From UBA1181 sp963648205 (GTDB lineage: Bacteria > Bacteroidota > Bacteroidia > Bacteroidales > Paludibacteraceae), in contig CAVJCT010000072.1 in the NCBI GenBank assembly GCA_963648205.1, positions 15,662 through 79,661 on the forward strand: a DNA stretch of 64,000 nt, in the 5' to 3' direction. Positions 34,917-44,539 of the stretch are shown piece by piece. The notes under the pieces were generated by a model. That model was not told where the DNA came from, did no database searches, and saw only the letters and a list, made by a program, of their open reading frames with translations. How positions within the stretch are numbered: the stretch's first letter is position 1; the number at the start of each line of letters is the position of its first letter. Made by a program: the position numbers and the translations under genes.

Positions 34917-37900
34917 ATGAGACAAAAATTTCTATTTTTTATCTCTGTGATGTTGGCTTTTATGCTTTGCCAGTGTTCTGACAAGGATAAGTCCACAGGG
35001 GAGTTTAACAAGTATGTTGCTGGATACACGTCGGGACAGGTGTCGCGAAGTGCATCGGTGTTATTAATTCTATCTGAAGAGGTTTCTGATGAGCAACAGA
35101 AAAAGGTGAGTTTGTCGGAGGTTATGTCGATTTCTCCTTCTGTTGATGGGTCTTATTCATTTTCAGATAGTCACACCATCGTGTTCCGTCCTTCTGGCGA
35201 GATGCAGTATGACACGGAATATAAGGTTGAGGCTGATTTGGAAAAATTGTTCGACGATGCCGACAAATTTGCTTTCTCATTCAAGACACTTCCTTTTCAG
35301 GTGAGTGCCGCATTGAGCGATTTCTCTGTCGAGGAGTCGGGCGACTATAAATACACTTTCCAGGTCAACACCGCTGATAATGAGTCGGTTGAGCGTGTGA
35401 AGAGTGTCATCGAACTGAAGCAAGGGGGTAGCAATGTGAGCAACCTCACTTGGGAGAAGAAGAGCGACCGTTCGTTCAATGTTTCTGCGAACATCAAATT
35501 TTCATCTTCAACTTTGGATGTCAACACAATCGCTAATTCGGAGTATGGCTTGGCTGCCGAGAATTTGGTTACCGTGGATGTGCCAAATCCTAATCAGTTG
35601 AGTGTTTTCGATGTGAAATGTGTGAACGGCGACACTCGCTATATCGAGGTTTCGTTCAACAAAATCATGGATAATAAACAAGACATGATGGGATTGGCTT
35701 ACATCGATGACAATACTTCTATGGTGGTCGAAACGGAGGGTAACAAACTGAAACTCTTCCCCGATCTCTCTACGAACGGCGAGGTTACAGTGGTCCTTTC
35801 TGAGAATATCCGCAGTAAGGATGGTATGATTTTGGGGTCAAATATCACTCGAAAAGTTGATTTAAAATCTAATAAACCTGCTGTTGAGTTTATCGGTGAT
35901 GGTGTCATCATTCCTCAGACAGACAAGTTGGTCGTTCCTTTCAGATCTATATATATGAAAGGTGTCCGTGTCAATGTCTTCAAGATTTATGCTAACAATT
36001 TCGCTCTGTGGTTGCAAAAGGCAACGTTGTATGACAGTGATCCGTTGCGCTTGTATGGTCGCCCGATTGCTGCTACGACATTCTATATGGATGAGACGGA
36101 CGATTTGTCTAAATGGCACAACTACTCGATTGACCTCTCTAACCTGATGAAGGTGGAGCCTGGTTGTATGTATCGTGTGGAGTTGCTGATGGATTATCGT
36201 CTTTCTGCTTGGCCAGAGTGTGAGAACACTACCATAGACAAGACTGTTTTCGAGCGTGAAGACAAGGTGCGTCTGGCTACGATGAACGAGGATTTTGATG
36301 ACGGCGACAATTGGTACAATATTCAAGAGGATTGGACTGGCTACTCTTGGAAAGAGTCGGAAGATCCTACCAAGAAGTCTTACTACATGGGTAAGTCGAA
36401 GGGCAGAAATGTTTTCGCTACGAATATCGGTTTGTGGGCTGTCGCACCAACGAGCAAGAGTCTGACTGTCGTTGCAACTGACTTGTTGACGGCAAAGGGT
36501 ATGTCTGGTGTTTTTGTTGAGGCTTACAACCGTCAGAATCAGTTGATTGGAAAGGGCGAGACCAATGCGGATGGTCGTGTTGATTTCTCTTTCGATGGTT
36601 CTTTGGGTTCTCCTTTCATTGTTTTGGCGAAGAAAGACAACGATGTCTCTGGTTTGCGTGTGAAACGTGGCGAGGAACTCTCTACAAGTGCGTTTGAAGT
36701 TGCCGGAGATGTGGTTCAGAAAGGTTTGAAGGGCTATATCTATGGTGAACGTGGCGTTTGGCGTCCGGGTGACACTTTGTTCCTCTCTTTCATCTTGAAT
36801 GACAGAGCGAAGACATTGCCTGAGAATCACCCTGTTGTGATGGAAATCAGCAATCCATTGGGTCAATCTTACAAGTCGTTTACAAAGACGGATGGTAAGA
36901 TGGGTGTCTATGCTTTCGCTGTTCCAACGGAAGACAATATCGTAACGGGTAGTTGGTTGGTCAACGTTCAAGTGGGCGGAACAACTTTCAGCAAGCGTAT
37001 TCGTATCGAGACTATCAAACCTAATCGTTTGAAAATCAACCTCTCTCTGCCTAAGGAATTGGTTGAGGGCGCACAGGTGTACGACCTTCAGGCGGAGTGG
37101 CTCAACGGTGCTAAAACACATAATTTGAAATACGAAATCTCGACGAGAGTGGTCAAGGGAACAACGAAGTTCGACAAATGGAAGGACTATGAGTTCGATG
37201 ACTGCTCTAAATCGTTCGAGGCTGTTGAGACGGTGGTTGCAGAGGGTAAAACGGATGGCAACGGTGAGGCAAGTATGAATCTTTACATGCCTAAGACAAC
37301 GGCTGCTCCTGGAAAATTGAACTGTAGTGTAACTACTAAGGTGTATGAGCCAAGTGGCGAGTTTAGCACGGATGTTCAGGTCGTTCCTTTCTCTCCATAC
37401 AAGCAATATGTGGGTGTGAAAGCCCCTTCAATGGGTGATAAATGGTTCTTGGCTACAGGCAAGAATCAGAAATTTGAGGTTGCTTCTGTTGATAGAAATG
37501 GCGTTGGTGTTTCCACTTCTTTGACTGTCGAGGTCTACAAGACTGCTTGGTGGTGGTGGTGGAACAGCACCTCTGAGGGTGTAGCCGACTATTCTTATTC
37601 TTTCTACGATCAGCCTTTCAAAAAGGAGACTGTTAAGACGGATGGCAACGGTAAGGGTTCTTTCGTCTTGAATGTCAAGGATAAGGATTGGGGTGGATTC
37701 CTCATCAGAGTTACAGATAATAGAGGTGGACACACGGCTTGCATTCGCTCTTATTTCGATTGGCCTACTTTGACCGAGCGTCGTACTTCGGATGGTGGTT
37801 CTTTTGTAACAGCACTTTCTATTCAAACGGATAAAAAGGAGTATGTTGCAGGCGATAAGATGCAGGTAACAATTCCAAGTGCGCAAGGTGGTCGTGCGAT

Positions 37901-40361
37901 CGTCTCTGTAAGCAACAGCGCAGGTATTCAAGAGATGAAGTTCGTCGATTGCAATGCCGGTAACACTACTGTGTTGTTTGACGTTACTGAAGAGATGTTG
38001 CCAAATGCCTACGTTTCTGCAACGCTCATTCAGCCATACAACCACACGAAGGACAACGATATGCCAATCCGTCTCTACGGTGTCGCGCCTATCTCTGTAA
38101 GTTCTGAATCCAGCAAGTTGACTCCTGTCATCGAGTCGAAAGATGAGACGAAGCCTTTGCAGACTTTCGAGGTGAAGGTGAAGGAAGAAAAGGGTAGAGC
38201 CATGGCTTACACTTTGGCAGTGGTCGACGAAGGTTTGCTCGACTTGACTCGCTTCAAAACGCCTAACGCATGGAGTGCTTTCTTCGCTAAAGAGGCTATG
38301 AGCATGCGTATGTGGGACTTATATAGTAATGTATGTGGCGCATTTGGTGGAAAGATCGACCAGATGTTCACGGTCGGTGGTGATGAGGCGTTGTATAATG
38401 GTCCGAAAGCCATCGTCAATCGCTTCACCCCTATGGTTTATTTCGGTGGACCATTCGTTGTGGAGAAAGGCAAGACTAATACGCACAAGATCGAGGTGCC
38501 AAACTACAGCGGTCGTGTCCGTGTGATGGTGGTTGCTGCTGACGGCAATGCCTACGGTTCGGCAGAGAAATCTGTCTATGTGCGCAAGTCGATGATGGTT
38601 ACAGGTACGATGCCTCGCCAGATTGGTGTGGGCGACGAGACGACCATTTCGGCTACTGTCTTCGCTATGGATAACTCTGTGAAGAACGTGAAGACGACTA
38701 TCTCCGTTTCTGGTGGATTGGAAATTGTTGGCTCAAATACGGTATCTACCGATTTCTCTGAGCAAGGTGATAAGACTGTCCAATTCAAAGTGAAGGCAGG
38801 AAACCAAGAGGGTACAGGTACGGTTACAATCAACAGCACTTGCTCTGGTGATAAGTCTGTCTATGCTGCCGAGTTGCCAATTCGTTCGGTTAGCGAGCGC
38901 ATGGTGAACAGCGAGACATTCAAAATCGCTGCTGGCAAGAGTGAAGAGAAATCTATCAAGGCTTTGGGCAATGAGAAACAACTCCTCTCTGTCGAGGTTT
39001 CTCGTGTTAAACCTTTCAATGTGGCTTCTCGTGTAGAGTCATTGTTGGATTACCCTTACGCAAGTTCAGAGTGCATTGCCTCTAAGGCTTTGGGTCAAAT
39101 CTATTTGATGGAGTTCTCTCAGTTGACGAAAGATCAAACGGCTCAAGCAGAGAAAAATGTGAAGTCGGCTATCGAGAGCCTCGCTGCTTACCAAAACAAC
39201 GAGGGTGCTATGGCTTACTGGAAAAACTCGGGCTTCGGCGACCGTTGGACTTCTGCCTACGTTCTCCTCTTCTTGAAGAAAGCCTCTGAGAAGGGCTATT
39301 ATGTGAACGATAAGATGCTCCGTTCGCTCACTCGCTATGTGCAGACGCAGGTGCGCAACTGGAAGTCTGGCTCTTCCGACTACGAGAAAAACTTCACCGC
39401 TTTCGGACTTTATGTTTTGGCTTCAACCAACAGTTCTAATGCTCAAGAGTTGGGTACGATGAACAGAATGAAGGCTGAAGTTGGCAAGATGGCTGAAGGT
39501 GCGCAAAACTACCTCGCTGCAGCCTATGCTTCTGTGGGTCAGGTTGCTGTTGCTAAACAGATCTTGCAATCTGCATCGGCTGATGCTTCTGCCTACCGTT
39601 GTCCAATCGCCTCTTCAAGAGTGATCGCTCAGACTTTGTGCGGTTTGCCAAGCGTTGAGCAGAGCGTCGAGGATATGCGTGCGGAGTTGAACTCTCAAAA
39701 TTGGATGTACTGCACGGATGTTGTTCTCTCTCTCCACGCTGCCAGTGTCTACACGAAGAAGAATGGCACTGCCGACGAGTTGAATTTCGCTTTGTCTGTC
39801 AATGGCAAGGAGTTTGCTAACGAGAAGACTACCCAAACGGCATGGTCGGCTCAGGTGGCTAAAGATCAGCAACAGGTGAAGGTGAAAGTGCAGAACAAGA
39901 GCAAGGCTACAGCCTATGCTACTGCCTTCTTCGAGAGTTGGGCTACTCAGGCTGCCGTTCCTTCTTCTGCAAGCGGTTTGTTTGTCAAAATCGCTTATAC
40001 GAAAGACAACGCAGCTATGAACTTGCAAAGTGTTGAGGCAGGTGCAACCTACAAAGCCGTCGTTATTGTAACCAACCAAACGGGTAAGGAGCAAGAGAAT
40101 GTGGCTATTACTTACGTCGCTCCTTCCGGTGTCGAGATTCTGAAAGTTGCAAACGATCTTTACAACGCCAACATCGACCAACGTGACGATCGCGTTTATG
40201 TCTATGTCGACAACCTCAAGAAAGGTCAGACTACAACTACCACTTTGACACTCTCCGCTACCTACGCAGGAAACTACTATGTGCCATCCACCATTGCAAA
40301 ATGTATCTACGACAACAATGTGATGGGCAACACAGCCAGTGGCACAATGGTTGTGAAGTAA
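34917..40361 (+). CDS. Large alpha-2-macroglobulin family lipoprotein
   Basis: 1814 aa from ATG 34917, chosen because a lipoprotein signal follows directly (acylated Cys20 in LCQC). Successive MG domains include the MG1-MG2 type sequence KGYIYGERGVWRPGDTL (about 610). An A2M core (PNYSGRVRVMVVAADGNAYG) and a C-terminal alpha-alpha toroid follow. The thioester site is altered: YPYASSECIAS stands where YPYGCxEQ is expected, so both Cys and Gln are lost. Family members are thought to trap attacking proteases in the periplasm; without a thioester, trapping would be non-covalent. Relative of the protein at 1-3360. Confidence 0.93.
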   Translation: MRQKFLFFISVMLAFMLCQCSDKDKSTGEFNKYVAGYTSGQVSRSASVLLILSEEVSDEQQKKVSLSEVMSISPSVDGSYSFSDSHTIVFRPSGEMQYDTEYKVEADLEKLFDDADKFAFSFKTLPFQVSAALSDFSVEESGDYKYTFQVNTADNESVERVKSVIELKQGGSNVSNLTWEKKSDRSFNVSANIKFSSSTLDVNTIANSEYGLAAENLVTVDVPNPNQLSVFDVKCVNGDTRYIEVSFNKIMDNKQDMMGLAYIDDNTSMVVETEGNKLKLFPDLSTNGEVTVVLSENIRSKDGMILGSNITRKVDLKSNKPAVEFIGDGVIIPQTDKLVVPFRSIYMKGVRVNVFKIYANNFALWLQKATLYDSDPLRLYGRPIAATTFYMDETDDLSKWHNYSIDLSNLMKVEPGCMYRVELLMDYRLSAWPECENTTIDKTVFEREDKVRLATMNEDFDDGDNWYNIQEDWTGYSWKESEDPTKKSYYMGKSKGRNVFATNIGLWAVAPTSKSLTVVATDLLTAKGMSGVFVEAYNRQNQLIGKGETNADGRVDFSFDGSLGSPFIVLAKKDNDVSGLRVKRGEELSTSAFEVAGDVVQKGLKGYIYGERGVWRPGDTLFLSFILNDRAKTLPENHPVVMEISNPLGQSYKSFTKTDGKMGVYAFAVPTEDNIVTGSWLVNVQVGGTTFSKRIRIETIKPNRLKINLSLPKELVEGAQVYDLQAEWLNGAKTHNLKYEISTRVVKGTTKFDKWKDYEFDDCSKSFEAVETVVAEGKTDGNGEASMNLYMPKTTAAPGKLNCSVTTKVYEPSGEFSTDVQVVPFSPYKQYVGVKAPSMGDKWFLATGKNQKFEVASVDRNGVGVSTSLTVEVYKTAWWWWWNSTSEGVADYSYSFYDQPFKKETVKTDGNGKGSFVLNVKDKDWGGFLIRVTDNRGGHTACIRSYFDWPTLTERRTSDGGSFVTALSIQTDKKEYVAGDKMQVTIPSAQGGRAIVSVSNSAGIQEMKFVDCNAGNTTVLFDVTEEMLPNAYVSATLIQPYNHTKDNDMPIRLYGVAPISVSSESSKLTPVIESKDETKPLQTFEVKVKEEKGRAMAYTLAVVDEGLLDLTRFKTPNAWSAFFAKEAMSMRMWDLYSNVCGAFGGKIDQMFTVGGDEALYNGPKAIVNRFTPMVYFGGPFVVEKGKTNTHKIEVPNYSGRVRVMVVAADGNAYGSAEKSVYVRKSMMVTGTMPRQIGVGDETTISATVFAMDNSVKNVKTTISVSGGLEIVGSNTVSTDFSEQGDKTVQFKVKAGNQEGTGTVTINSTCSGDKSVYAAELPIRSVSERMVNSETFKIAAGKSEEKSIKALGNEKQLLSVEVSRVKPFNVASRVESLLDYPYASSECIASKALGQIYLMEFSQLTKDQTAQAEKNVKSAIESLAAYQNNEGAMAYWKNSGFGDRWTSAYVLLFLKKASEKGYYVNDKMLRSLTRYVQTQVRNWKSGSSDYEKNFTAFGLYVLASTNSSNAQELGTMNRMKAEVGKMAEGAQNYLAAAYASVGQVAVAKQILQSASADASAYRCPIASSRVIAQTLCGLPSVEQSVEDMRAELNSQNWMYCTDVVLSLHAASVYTKKNGTADELNFALSVNGKEFANEKTTQTAWSAQVAKDQQQVKVKVQNKSKATAYATAFFESWATQAAVPSSASGLFVKIAYTKDNAAMNLQSVEAGATYKAVVIVTNQTGKEQENVAITYVAPSGVEILKVANDLYNANIDQRDDRVYVYVDNLKKGQTTTTTLTLSATYAGNYYVPSTIAKCIYDNNVMGNTASGTMVVK

Positions 40362-40403
40362 TCCCATTTTAGACTACTCAAGGTGGTCTGAAAGGCAAAA
40401 TAG

Positions 40404-40457
40404 TTGCCGAATACCGTTACAAAGGAGACTTTTAATCGGTATTCGGCAATTTTTTTA
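40404..40457 (+). terminator. Terminator after alpha-2-macroglobulin gene
   Basis: Perfect 13-bp stem (TTGCCGAATACCG / CGGTATTCGGCAA), 20-nt loop, eight T. Confidence 0.92.
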
Positions 40458-40500
40458 TATGAAACAAACCACAATCTTCCGTTATTTAAGTTTTTTTAAA

Positions 40501-40508
40501 TAAATTTG
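40501..40508 (+). promoter_or_regulatory. -7 promoter element (TAAATTTG)
   Basis: TAnnTTTG match 64 bp before the outer-membrane protein gene at 40573; no clear -33 box. Confidence 0.45.
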
Positions 40509-40572
40509 TCGCGTTAAGTGCGTTAAAACGATTACTACACATTAATACTACTTAGAGAATTAAAAGATTCGT

Positions 40573-41283
40573 ATGATGAAGAAAGTATTGCTCACCTTGA
40601 TGGTGATTACATTGGGGATTTGCTCACTCTCGGCACAATCAAAGGATGTGAAAGTTCGCTTTGGTGTTGAGGGTGGTTTCAATATGACAAAATGGAATGG
40701 TGAAGTCCTTCCTGTTGTTGATATCAATAGTGTCGGCGAGATGGCTCGTGACCTTGATGATGCGAGCATTCAGTGTGGTTTCCACGCTGGTGTCTTGGCT
40801 GATTTGGTCATCCAGACTCACTGGTCAATCCAGCCTGAACTCCTCTTCACCATGGAGGGTTCTACACTTAATACTATGGTGCATGGCGATTCTACCAGCG
40901 TGGATTTCCCTGGCGATACTGCTACAAGTGAGAAGGTAAAGGCTTTCTACATTCGTATTCCAATCTTGGTTTACTATAACATCACCAATGTTGGTCCTGG
41001 TACATTGTCTCCAGGTATCGGTCTCTTCTTCGCAGGTGGTGTTGGCGGAAACGCTTTCAAGGGTGATAACCCTCTCTTGGATGAATTCGATTGGGGTTTG
41101 AATGTGAAAGTCAACTATGAGATGACGAAACATGTTTCGGGTCTCTTCGCTTCTGTTGGTTTCTCTCAAGGATTCTCAACCTCAAAATCAACAGGTTTGA
41201 GCGTCTCTGTAGGTTACAAATTCCAATATGCTAAGTTCTTGAAGAGAGCCTACAACACAGGTATCTTGGAGTACAACCCATAG
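40573..41283 (+). CDS. PorT-like outer membrane beta-barrel protein
   Basis: 236 aa. Signal peptide ending SLSAQ, then alternating beta strands with the typical start VRFGVEGGFNMTKW and a strand carrying IQPELLFTMEGSTL, as in the outer-membrane-protein beta-barrel (PorT/OMP_b-brl_2) family. It is probably an 8-stranded barrel; role unknown. Two adjacent start codons (40573, 40576). The radical SAM gene follows after 15 bp, so the two may be co-transcribed. Confidence 0.85.
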   Translation: MMKKVLLTLMVITLGICSLSAQSKDVKVRFGVEGGFNMTKWNGEVLPVVDINSVGEMARDLDDASIQCGFHAGVLADLVIQTHWSIQPELLFTMEGSTLNTMVHGDSTSVDFPGDTATSEKVKAFYIRIPILVYYNITNVGPGTLSPGIGLFFAGGVGGNAFKGDNPLLDEFDWGLNVKVNYEMTKHVSGLFASVGFSQGFSTSKSTGLSVSVGYKFQYAKFLKRAYNTGILEYNP

Positions 41284-41298
41284 TGAGTTGAAGCGTCT

Positions 41299-42123
41299 AT
41301 GAGATTCAAAAAAATCTACGTTGAGATTACCAACGCTTGTAATTTCAACTGCTCCTTTTGCTTTCAGTCTAAAAGAAAGAAAATGTATATGTCGCCGGAA
41401 GTATTTTCGGCGATACTTTTTTCTATACGTCCCTACACCAACTACATCTACTTGCACGTCTTAGGCGAACCCCTTTCGCACCCACATATTGATGAACTCC
41501 TCTCGATTGCAGAGTCGCAAGGTTTCTTCATCAATATGACAACCAATGGCTCATTGTTGGCAAAGCGCAAAGAGATTCTCGTCCAACACAAAATTCGTCA
41601 ATACAACATTTCCCTTCACGATGCCGAAGAGAATCTGCCCGAATCCGAATGGGGTAGTTATTTAGTGAATGTAACCTCATTCGCAAAGAGTCAGAATGAA
41701 AACAGTTACTTCTCACTGCGCCTATGGAACGAAGGTTCTGAAAGTTCCATCCGCTACAATCAAGTTTGTGAAGCCTTTCTGCAAGAAAAATTCGGTGTCG
41801 AGGTAACCGAAAATTGTCGCAATCTGAAGTTGGCAGATCATATCTTCTTGCAACGCTCCTCTCGTTTTGCATGGCCTGGAGGAGAAGACAAAGGAGTGGA
41901 GGAGCGAAACTGCTATGCCTTGCGCGATCACATTGCCATCCTTTCCGACGGCACGGTTGTCCCTTGTTGTTTAGATGCCGATGGCAACATGGCGTTGGGC
42001 AATATCTTGCAGGAATCCTTAGAGACGATTTTGCAGAAAGAACGTTCGCAGCGCATTGCCGAAGGATTTCGCCAACATCGAGTGGTGGAAAACTTTTGTA
42101 AGACTTGCGGGTTTATTATTTAA
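41299..42123 (+). CDS. Radical SAM/SPASM domain protein
   Basis: 274 aa. The radical SAM cluster motif CNFNCSFC (CxxxCxxC) is near residue 14, followed by the LGEPLSHP segment that contacts SAM. The C-terminal SPASM-like region has CYALRDHIAILSDGTVVPCC and a final CKTCG, suggesting an auxiliary Fe-S cluster. No peptide substrate gene is visible, so the substrate is unknown. It follows the beta-barrel gene by 15 bp. Confidence 0.9.
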   Translation: MRFKKIYVEITNACNFNCSFCFQSKRKKMYMSPEVFSAILFSIRPYTNYIYLHVLGEPLSHPHIDELLSIAESQGFFINMTTNGSLLAKRKEILVQHKIRQYNISLHDAEENLPESEWGSYLVNVTSFAKSQNENSYFSLRLWNEGSESSIRYNQVCEAFLQEKFGVEVTENCRNLKLADHIFLQRSSRFAWPGGEDKGVEERNCYALRDHIAILSDGTVVPCCLDADGNMALGNILQESLETILQKERSQRIAEGFRQHRVVENFCKTCGFII

Positions 42124-42188
42124 AAGAAATGTGCAGGGAAGTAGTTCAGTTTTCTTGATTTAACATCAACTTTTTATCTCTTTTTCGT

Positions 42189-42196
42189 TATCTTTG
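42189..42196 (+). promoter_or_regulatory. -7 element of toxin-antitoxin operon
   Basis: TATCTTTG (TAnnTTTG) 24 bp before the antitoxin ATG at 42221; no matching -33 TTTG. Confidence 0.45.
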
Positions 42197-42220
42197 TCAT
42201 TTGAAAGATAGATTTTAATA

Positions 42221-42406
42221 ATGGTTAATACTAAAGATATGGGTGCAACAAAAACAAAGAAAGATAGAAAGGTCTCTATTTACGATTACCTAATCGCAAA
42301 AAAAGCAAGAGGAGAAAAACTCAGTAAACTTGCTGAATGGATGCTCTCTGAAGAGGGTAAAGAGGGTATTTTCGATATTGTTGATATGAAAGCTGTAATG
42401 AAATGA
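42221..42406 (+). CDS. Putative antitoxin of VapBC-type pair
   Basis: 61 aa, basic N-terminus and acidic C-terminus (WMLSEEGKEGIFDIVDMKAV). Its stop overlaps the PIN toxin start by 4 nt (ATGA), the classic antitoxin-toxin coupling. No DNA-binding domain is recognised; the identification rests on size and position. An alternative start is ATG 42239. Confidence 0.7.
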   Translation: MVNTKDMGATKTKKDRKVSIYDYLIAKKARGEKLSKLAEWMLSEEGKEGIFDIVDMKAVMK

Positions 42407-42828
42407 GGTATTATTTAGATACCAATATTCTCGCATTCCTTTTCTCGGGAAACGAAAATCAAATCTTAGAATCTGTCCTTGATGTTATTTTCGACTATGA
42501 GAGTACTCTTTTGGTCAGTTCAATGTCTGTTATCGAACTAACTCACATTATTCAGACTGGCAAATTGAATAATGAGAGAAAAAAATTCGCCCCTAATGCG
42601 AAAGATTTGCTTCCTTGGTTAGAGGAACGTGGCATCAAGATTCAACAGGTTTCAGAAAAGAATATTGAAACCCTTGCTTCTCTTCCCCTTCATGGCGAAC
42701 ATAGAGACCCTTGGGATAGAATGATTATTGCACAGGCAATATCTGATAAAATTCCGCTGATTAGTTCCGACCACTCCTTTCGTTTTTATGAGCAAGATGG
42801 ACTAAAACTAATCTTCAATAAGAGGTAA
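42403..42828 (+). CDS. PIN domain toxin, VapC-like
   Basis: 141 aa with the PIN nuclease layout: YYLDTNILAFLF (first Asp), SVIELTHI (Glu) and HRDPWDRMIIAQA (Asp pair), finishing with LISSDHSF. VapC-like toxins are Mg-dependent RNases, often cutting tRNA or rRNA; the small upstream protein should neutralise it. It overlaps the antitoxin gene by 4 nt. Confidence 0.88.
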   Translation: MRYYLDTNILAFLFSGNENQILESVLDVIFDYESTLLVSSMSVIELTHIIQTGKLNNERKKFAPNAKDLLPWLEERGIKIQQVSEKNIETLASLPLHGEHRDPWDRMIIAQAISDKIPLISSDHSFRFYEQDGLKLIFNKR

Positions 42829-42897
42829 AAGAAGAATGAAAGACTATGATGAAAGTTATGCTCTAAAGCATATCTGTAAAATATATTCCTAAAATAG

Positions 42898-42927
42898 TTT
42901 GTCTTAAAAAATAAAATGCTACATTTG
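42898..42927 (+). promoter_or_regulatory. Promoter of outer-membrane protein gene at 42983
   Basis: TTTG (42898-42901) and TACATTTG (42920-42927), 18 nt apart, matching the Bacteroidetes pattern with a slightly short spacer. Confidence 0.65.
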
Positions 42928-42982
42928 CCCCCGATTTTGTAACAAAAGGTTGAATAAATAATTCTTTAAACAAAATAGAGAT

Positions 42983-43639
42983 ATGAAGAAATTTTTGTTA
43001 GCAATCGCTTCTTTGTTCGTTGTAATGGGAAGTGCAAATGCGTCTAATGTGGACAAGATCGAGTTCGCAAACCAAGGTCAGTTTACTTTGGGTGCTGAGG
43101 TTGGTATTCCTCCAACAGTAGACAATGCCAATATGCCATTCATTGGTGTTGATGGTATGTGGGGTTTGGCTGATGGTTTCATCCACACTAAGACTTTCGG
43201 TAACAACGGTGCTATCGATTTAGGTTTGCAGGTTGGTTACACTCACTGGGGTGACCATTTTGATGTAGCTCCTGGTGTGAAATATAGATGGAGAACTTGG
43301 GGAATTCCAATCAATGTTCGTGCTGGTTTCCACTTTGAGTTTGTAAAGCACTTAGATGTTTACGCTGGTTTACAAGGTGGTGTTGGAATTAGACATTGGA
43401 GAAATAACTACTCTCTTGATGATGATGTTTTGCAACAATATGTTGATGAGTATGATGGTAAAAAGGATTCAGATACTCACGCTGATGGTATTTTCGGTAT
43501 GTATGTTGGTGCAAAATGGTACTTCACAGATGTATTTGGTGTAAAGGCTGAGTACTCTGGCGACTGGATTTGCAATGAGTCAAATGGTCACGTCAATGAC
43601 CTTCCTTACTTTGCAGTTGGTGTAACTTTCAATTTCTAA
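42983..43639 (+). CDS. Small outer membrane protein, paralogue A
   Basis: 218 aa. Signal peptide (MKKFLLAIASLFVVMGSANA) then an aromatic-rich beta-barrel pattern (GVKAEYSGDW, final FAVGVTFNF ending in Phe, as outer-membrane barrels do). It shares with the next gene the blocks FVKHLDVYAGL and KWYFTDVFGVKAE, showing tandem duplication. Function unknown. It has its own promoter and terminator. Confidence 0.8.
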   Translation: MKKFLLAIASLFVVMGSANASNVDKIEFANQGQFTLGAEVGIPPTVDNANMPFIGVDGMWGLADGFIHTKTFGNNGAIDLGLQVGYTHWGDHFDVAPGVKYRWRTWGIPINVRAGFHFEFVKHLDVYAGLQGGVGIRHWRNNYSLDDDVLQQYVDEYDGKKDSDTHADGIFGMYVGAKWYFTDVFGVKAEYSGDWICNESNGHVNDLPYFAVGVTFNF

Positions 43640-43660
43640 TCGAAAGGAAGATGATATAGA

Positions 43661-43694
43661 AGACTTGCGGCAGTCTTGTCGCAGGTCTTTTTTT
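43661..43694 (+). terminator. Terminator between the two outer-membrane paralogues
   Basis: Stem AGACTTGCG / CGCAGGTCT with one mismatch, 11-nt loop, then seven T. Confidence 0.8.
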
Positions 43695-43790
43695 ATGTCT
43701 GATAAAAATAATTGTTGAGAAAAATACTATTTGTGTGTTTCTTTCGTTATACGAAGTAGAGATAACAAAGAGTGTCATAAAATTTAAAAA

Positions 43791-44396
43791 ATGAAGAGAA
43801 TAGTTTTGTTTTTGGCAGCGTTCGCAATGATTTGCGCCAACGCTTTCGCCGAGAAAGTTGATGAGATTGAGTTCGCTAACAAGGGTAAATTTGCTTTGGG
43901 CGTTACTATCGGTGCGCCAGGCCTTCGCTCTACACATGATGACCGTGCGAAGATGCCTTCTGTCAATGTGGATGGAAACTGGGGTTTGGCTCACGGCTTC
44001 ATCAATTCACGTGTGTTTGGAAAAAATGGTGGTGTTGACTTAGGTTTCTACCACGCTATTTGTTTCTACAATAAGTGGGATGATAGTCATCATGGATTTA
44101 TGCAGATTCCTGCTCTTGTTCGTGCTGCTTTCCATTTCGAGTTTGTAAAGCATTTAGATGTCTACGCTGGTCTTTCAAGTGGTTTGAACTTGTGGTTCCC
44201 TACTGGTTCTGGATGGTCTGGTGCTGATAAAGACAATTGGGATCATGTGAAATACGCTGGTGGTATGTTCACTGGTTGCAAATGGTATTTCACAGACGTG
44301 TTTGGTGTGAAGGCTGAGTTCCAATTCGACTGGGCAAGCCCTGGCTACGGAAACCTTCCAACCGCTATGGCTGGTGTTACTTTCAACTTTAGATAA
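43791..44396 (+). CDS. Small outer membrane protein, paralogue B
   Basis: 201 aa. Signal peptide ending ANAFA, mature start EKVDEIEFANKGKFALGV parallel to VDKIEFANQGQFTLGA in paralogue A, shared WGLA.GFI and FVKHLDVYAGL blocks, final TFNFR. Both are probably barrels made by one duplication; the middle loops differ most. No function known. Confidence 0.8.
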   Translation: MKRIVLFLAAFAMICANAFAEKVDEIEFANKGKFALGVTIGAPGLRSTHDDRAKMPSVNVDGNWGLAHGFINSRVFGKNGGVDLGFYHAICFYNKWDDSHHGFMQIPALVRAAFHFEFVKHLDVYAGLSSGLNLWFPTGSGWSGADKDNWDHVKYAGGMFTGCKWYFTDVFGVKAEFQFDWASPGYGNLPTAMAGVTFNFR

Positions 44397-44450
44397 GCCG
44401 TTGAGATAGTCTGAATATCATAAACCACACTTTTTGTGTCGTTATATCGA

Positions 44451-44479
44451 AAGGGAGGTCGCTTAAACCTCCCTTTTTT
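44451..44479 (+). terminator. Terminator after paralogue B
   Basis: Perfect 9-bp stem AAGGGAGGT / ACCTCCCTT, 7-nt loop, T-run. Confidence 0.88.
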
Positions 44480-44481
44480 CA

Positions 44482-44489
44482 TATATTTG
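44482..44489 (+). promoter_or_regulatory. -7 promoter element of miaA
   Basis: TATATTTG (TAnnTTTG), directly after the preceding terminator and 50 bp before the miaA start; -33 box unclear. Confidence 0.5.
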
Positions 44490-44539
44490 CACCGCTTGAG
44501 ATTTTTTCACTCTATAGTGTCCTCAAAAAGGTGTACAAT

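Noticed and set aside
37550..37562. TGG trinucleotide run (poly-Trp codons) in the large alpha-2-macroglobulin gene
   Set aside because: Only four to five in-frame Trp codons within an intact gene; too short to suggest slippage control.
35862..38045. Minus-strand open frames up to 514 codons opposite the alpha-2-macroglobulin gene
   Set aside because: The sense frame is a complete, recognisable protein with signal peptide; the antisense translations look random.
42861..42874. Short inverted repeat TGCTCTAAAGCATA after the PIN toxin gene as a terminator
   Set aside because: Weak, interrupted pairing and no T-run.
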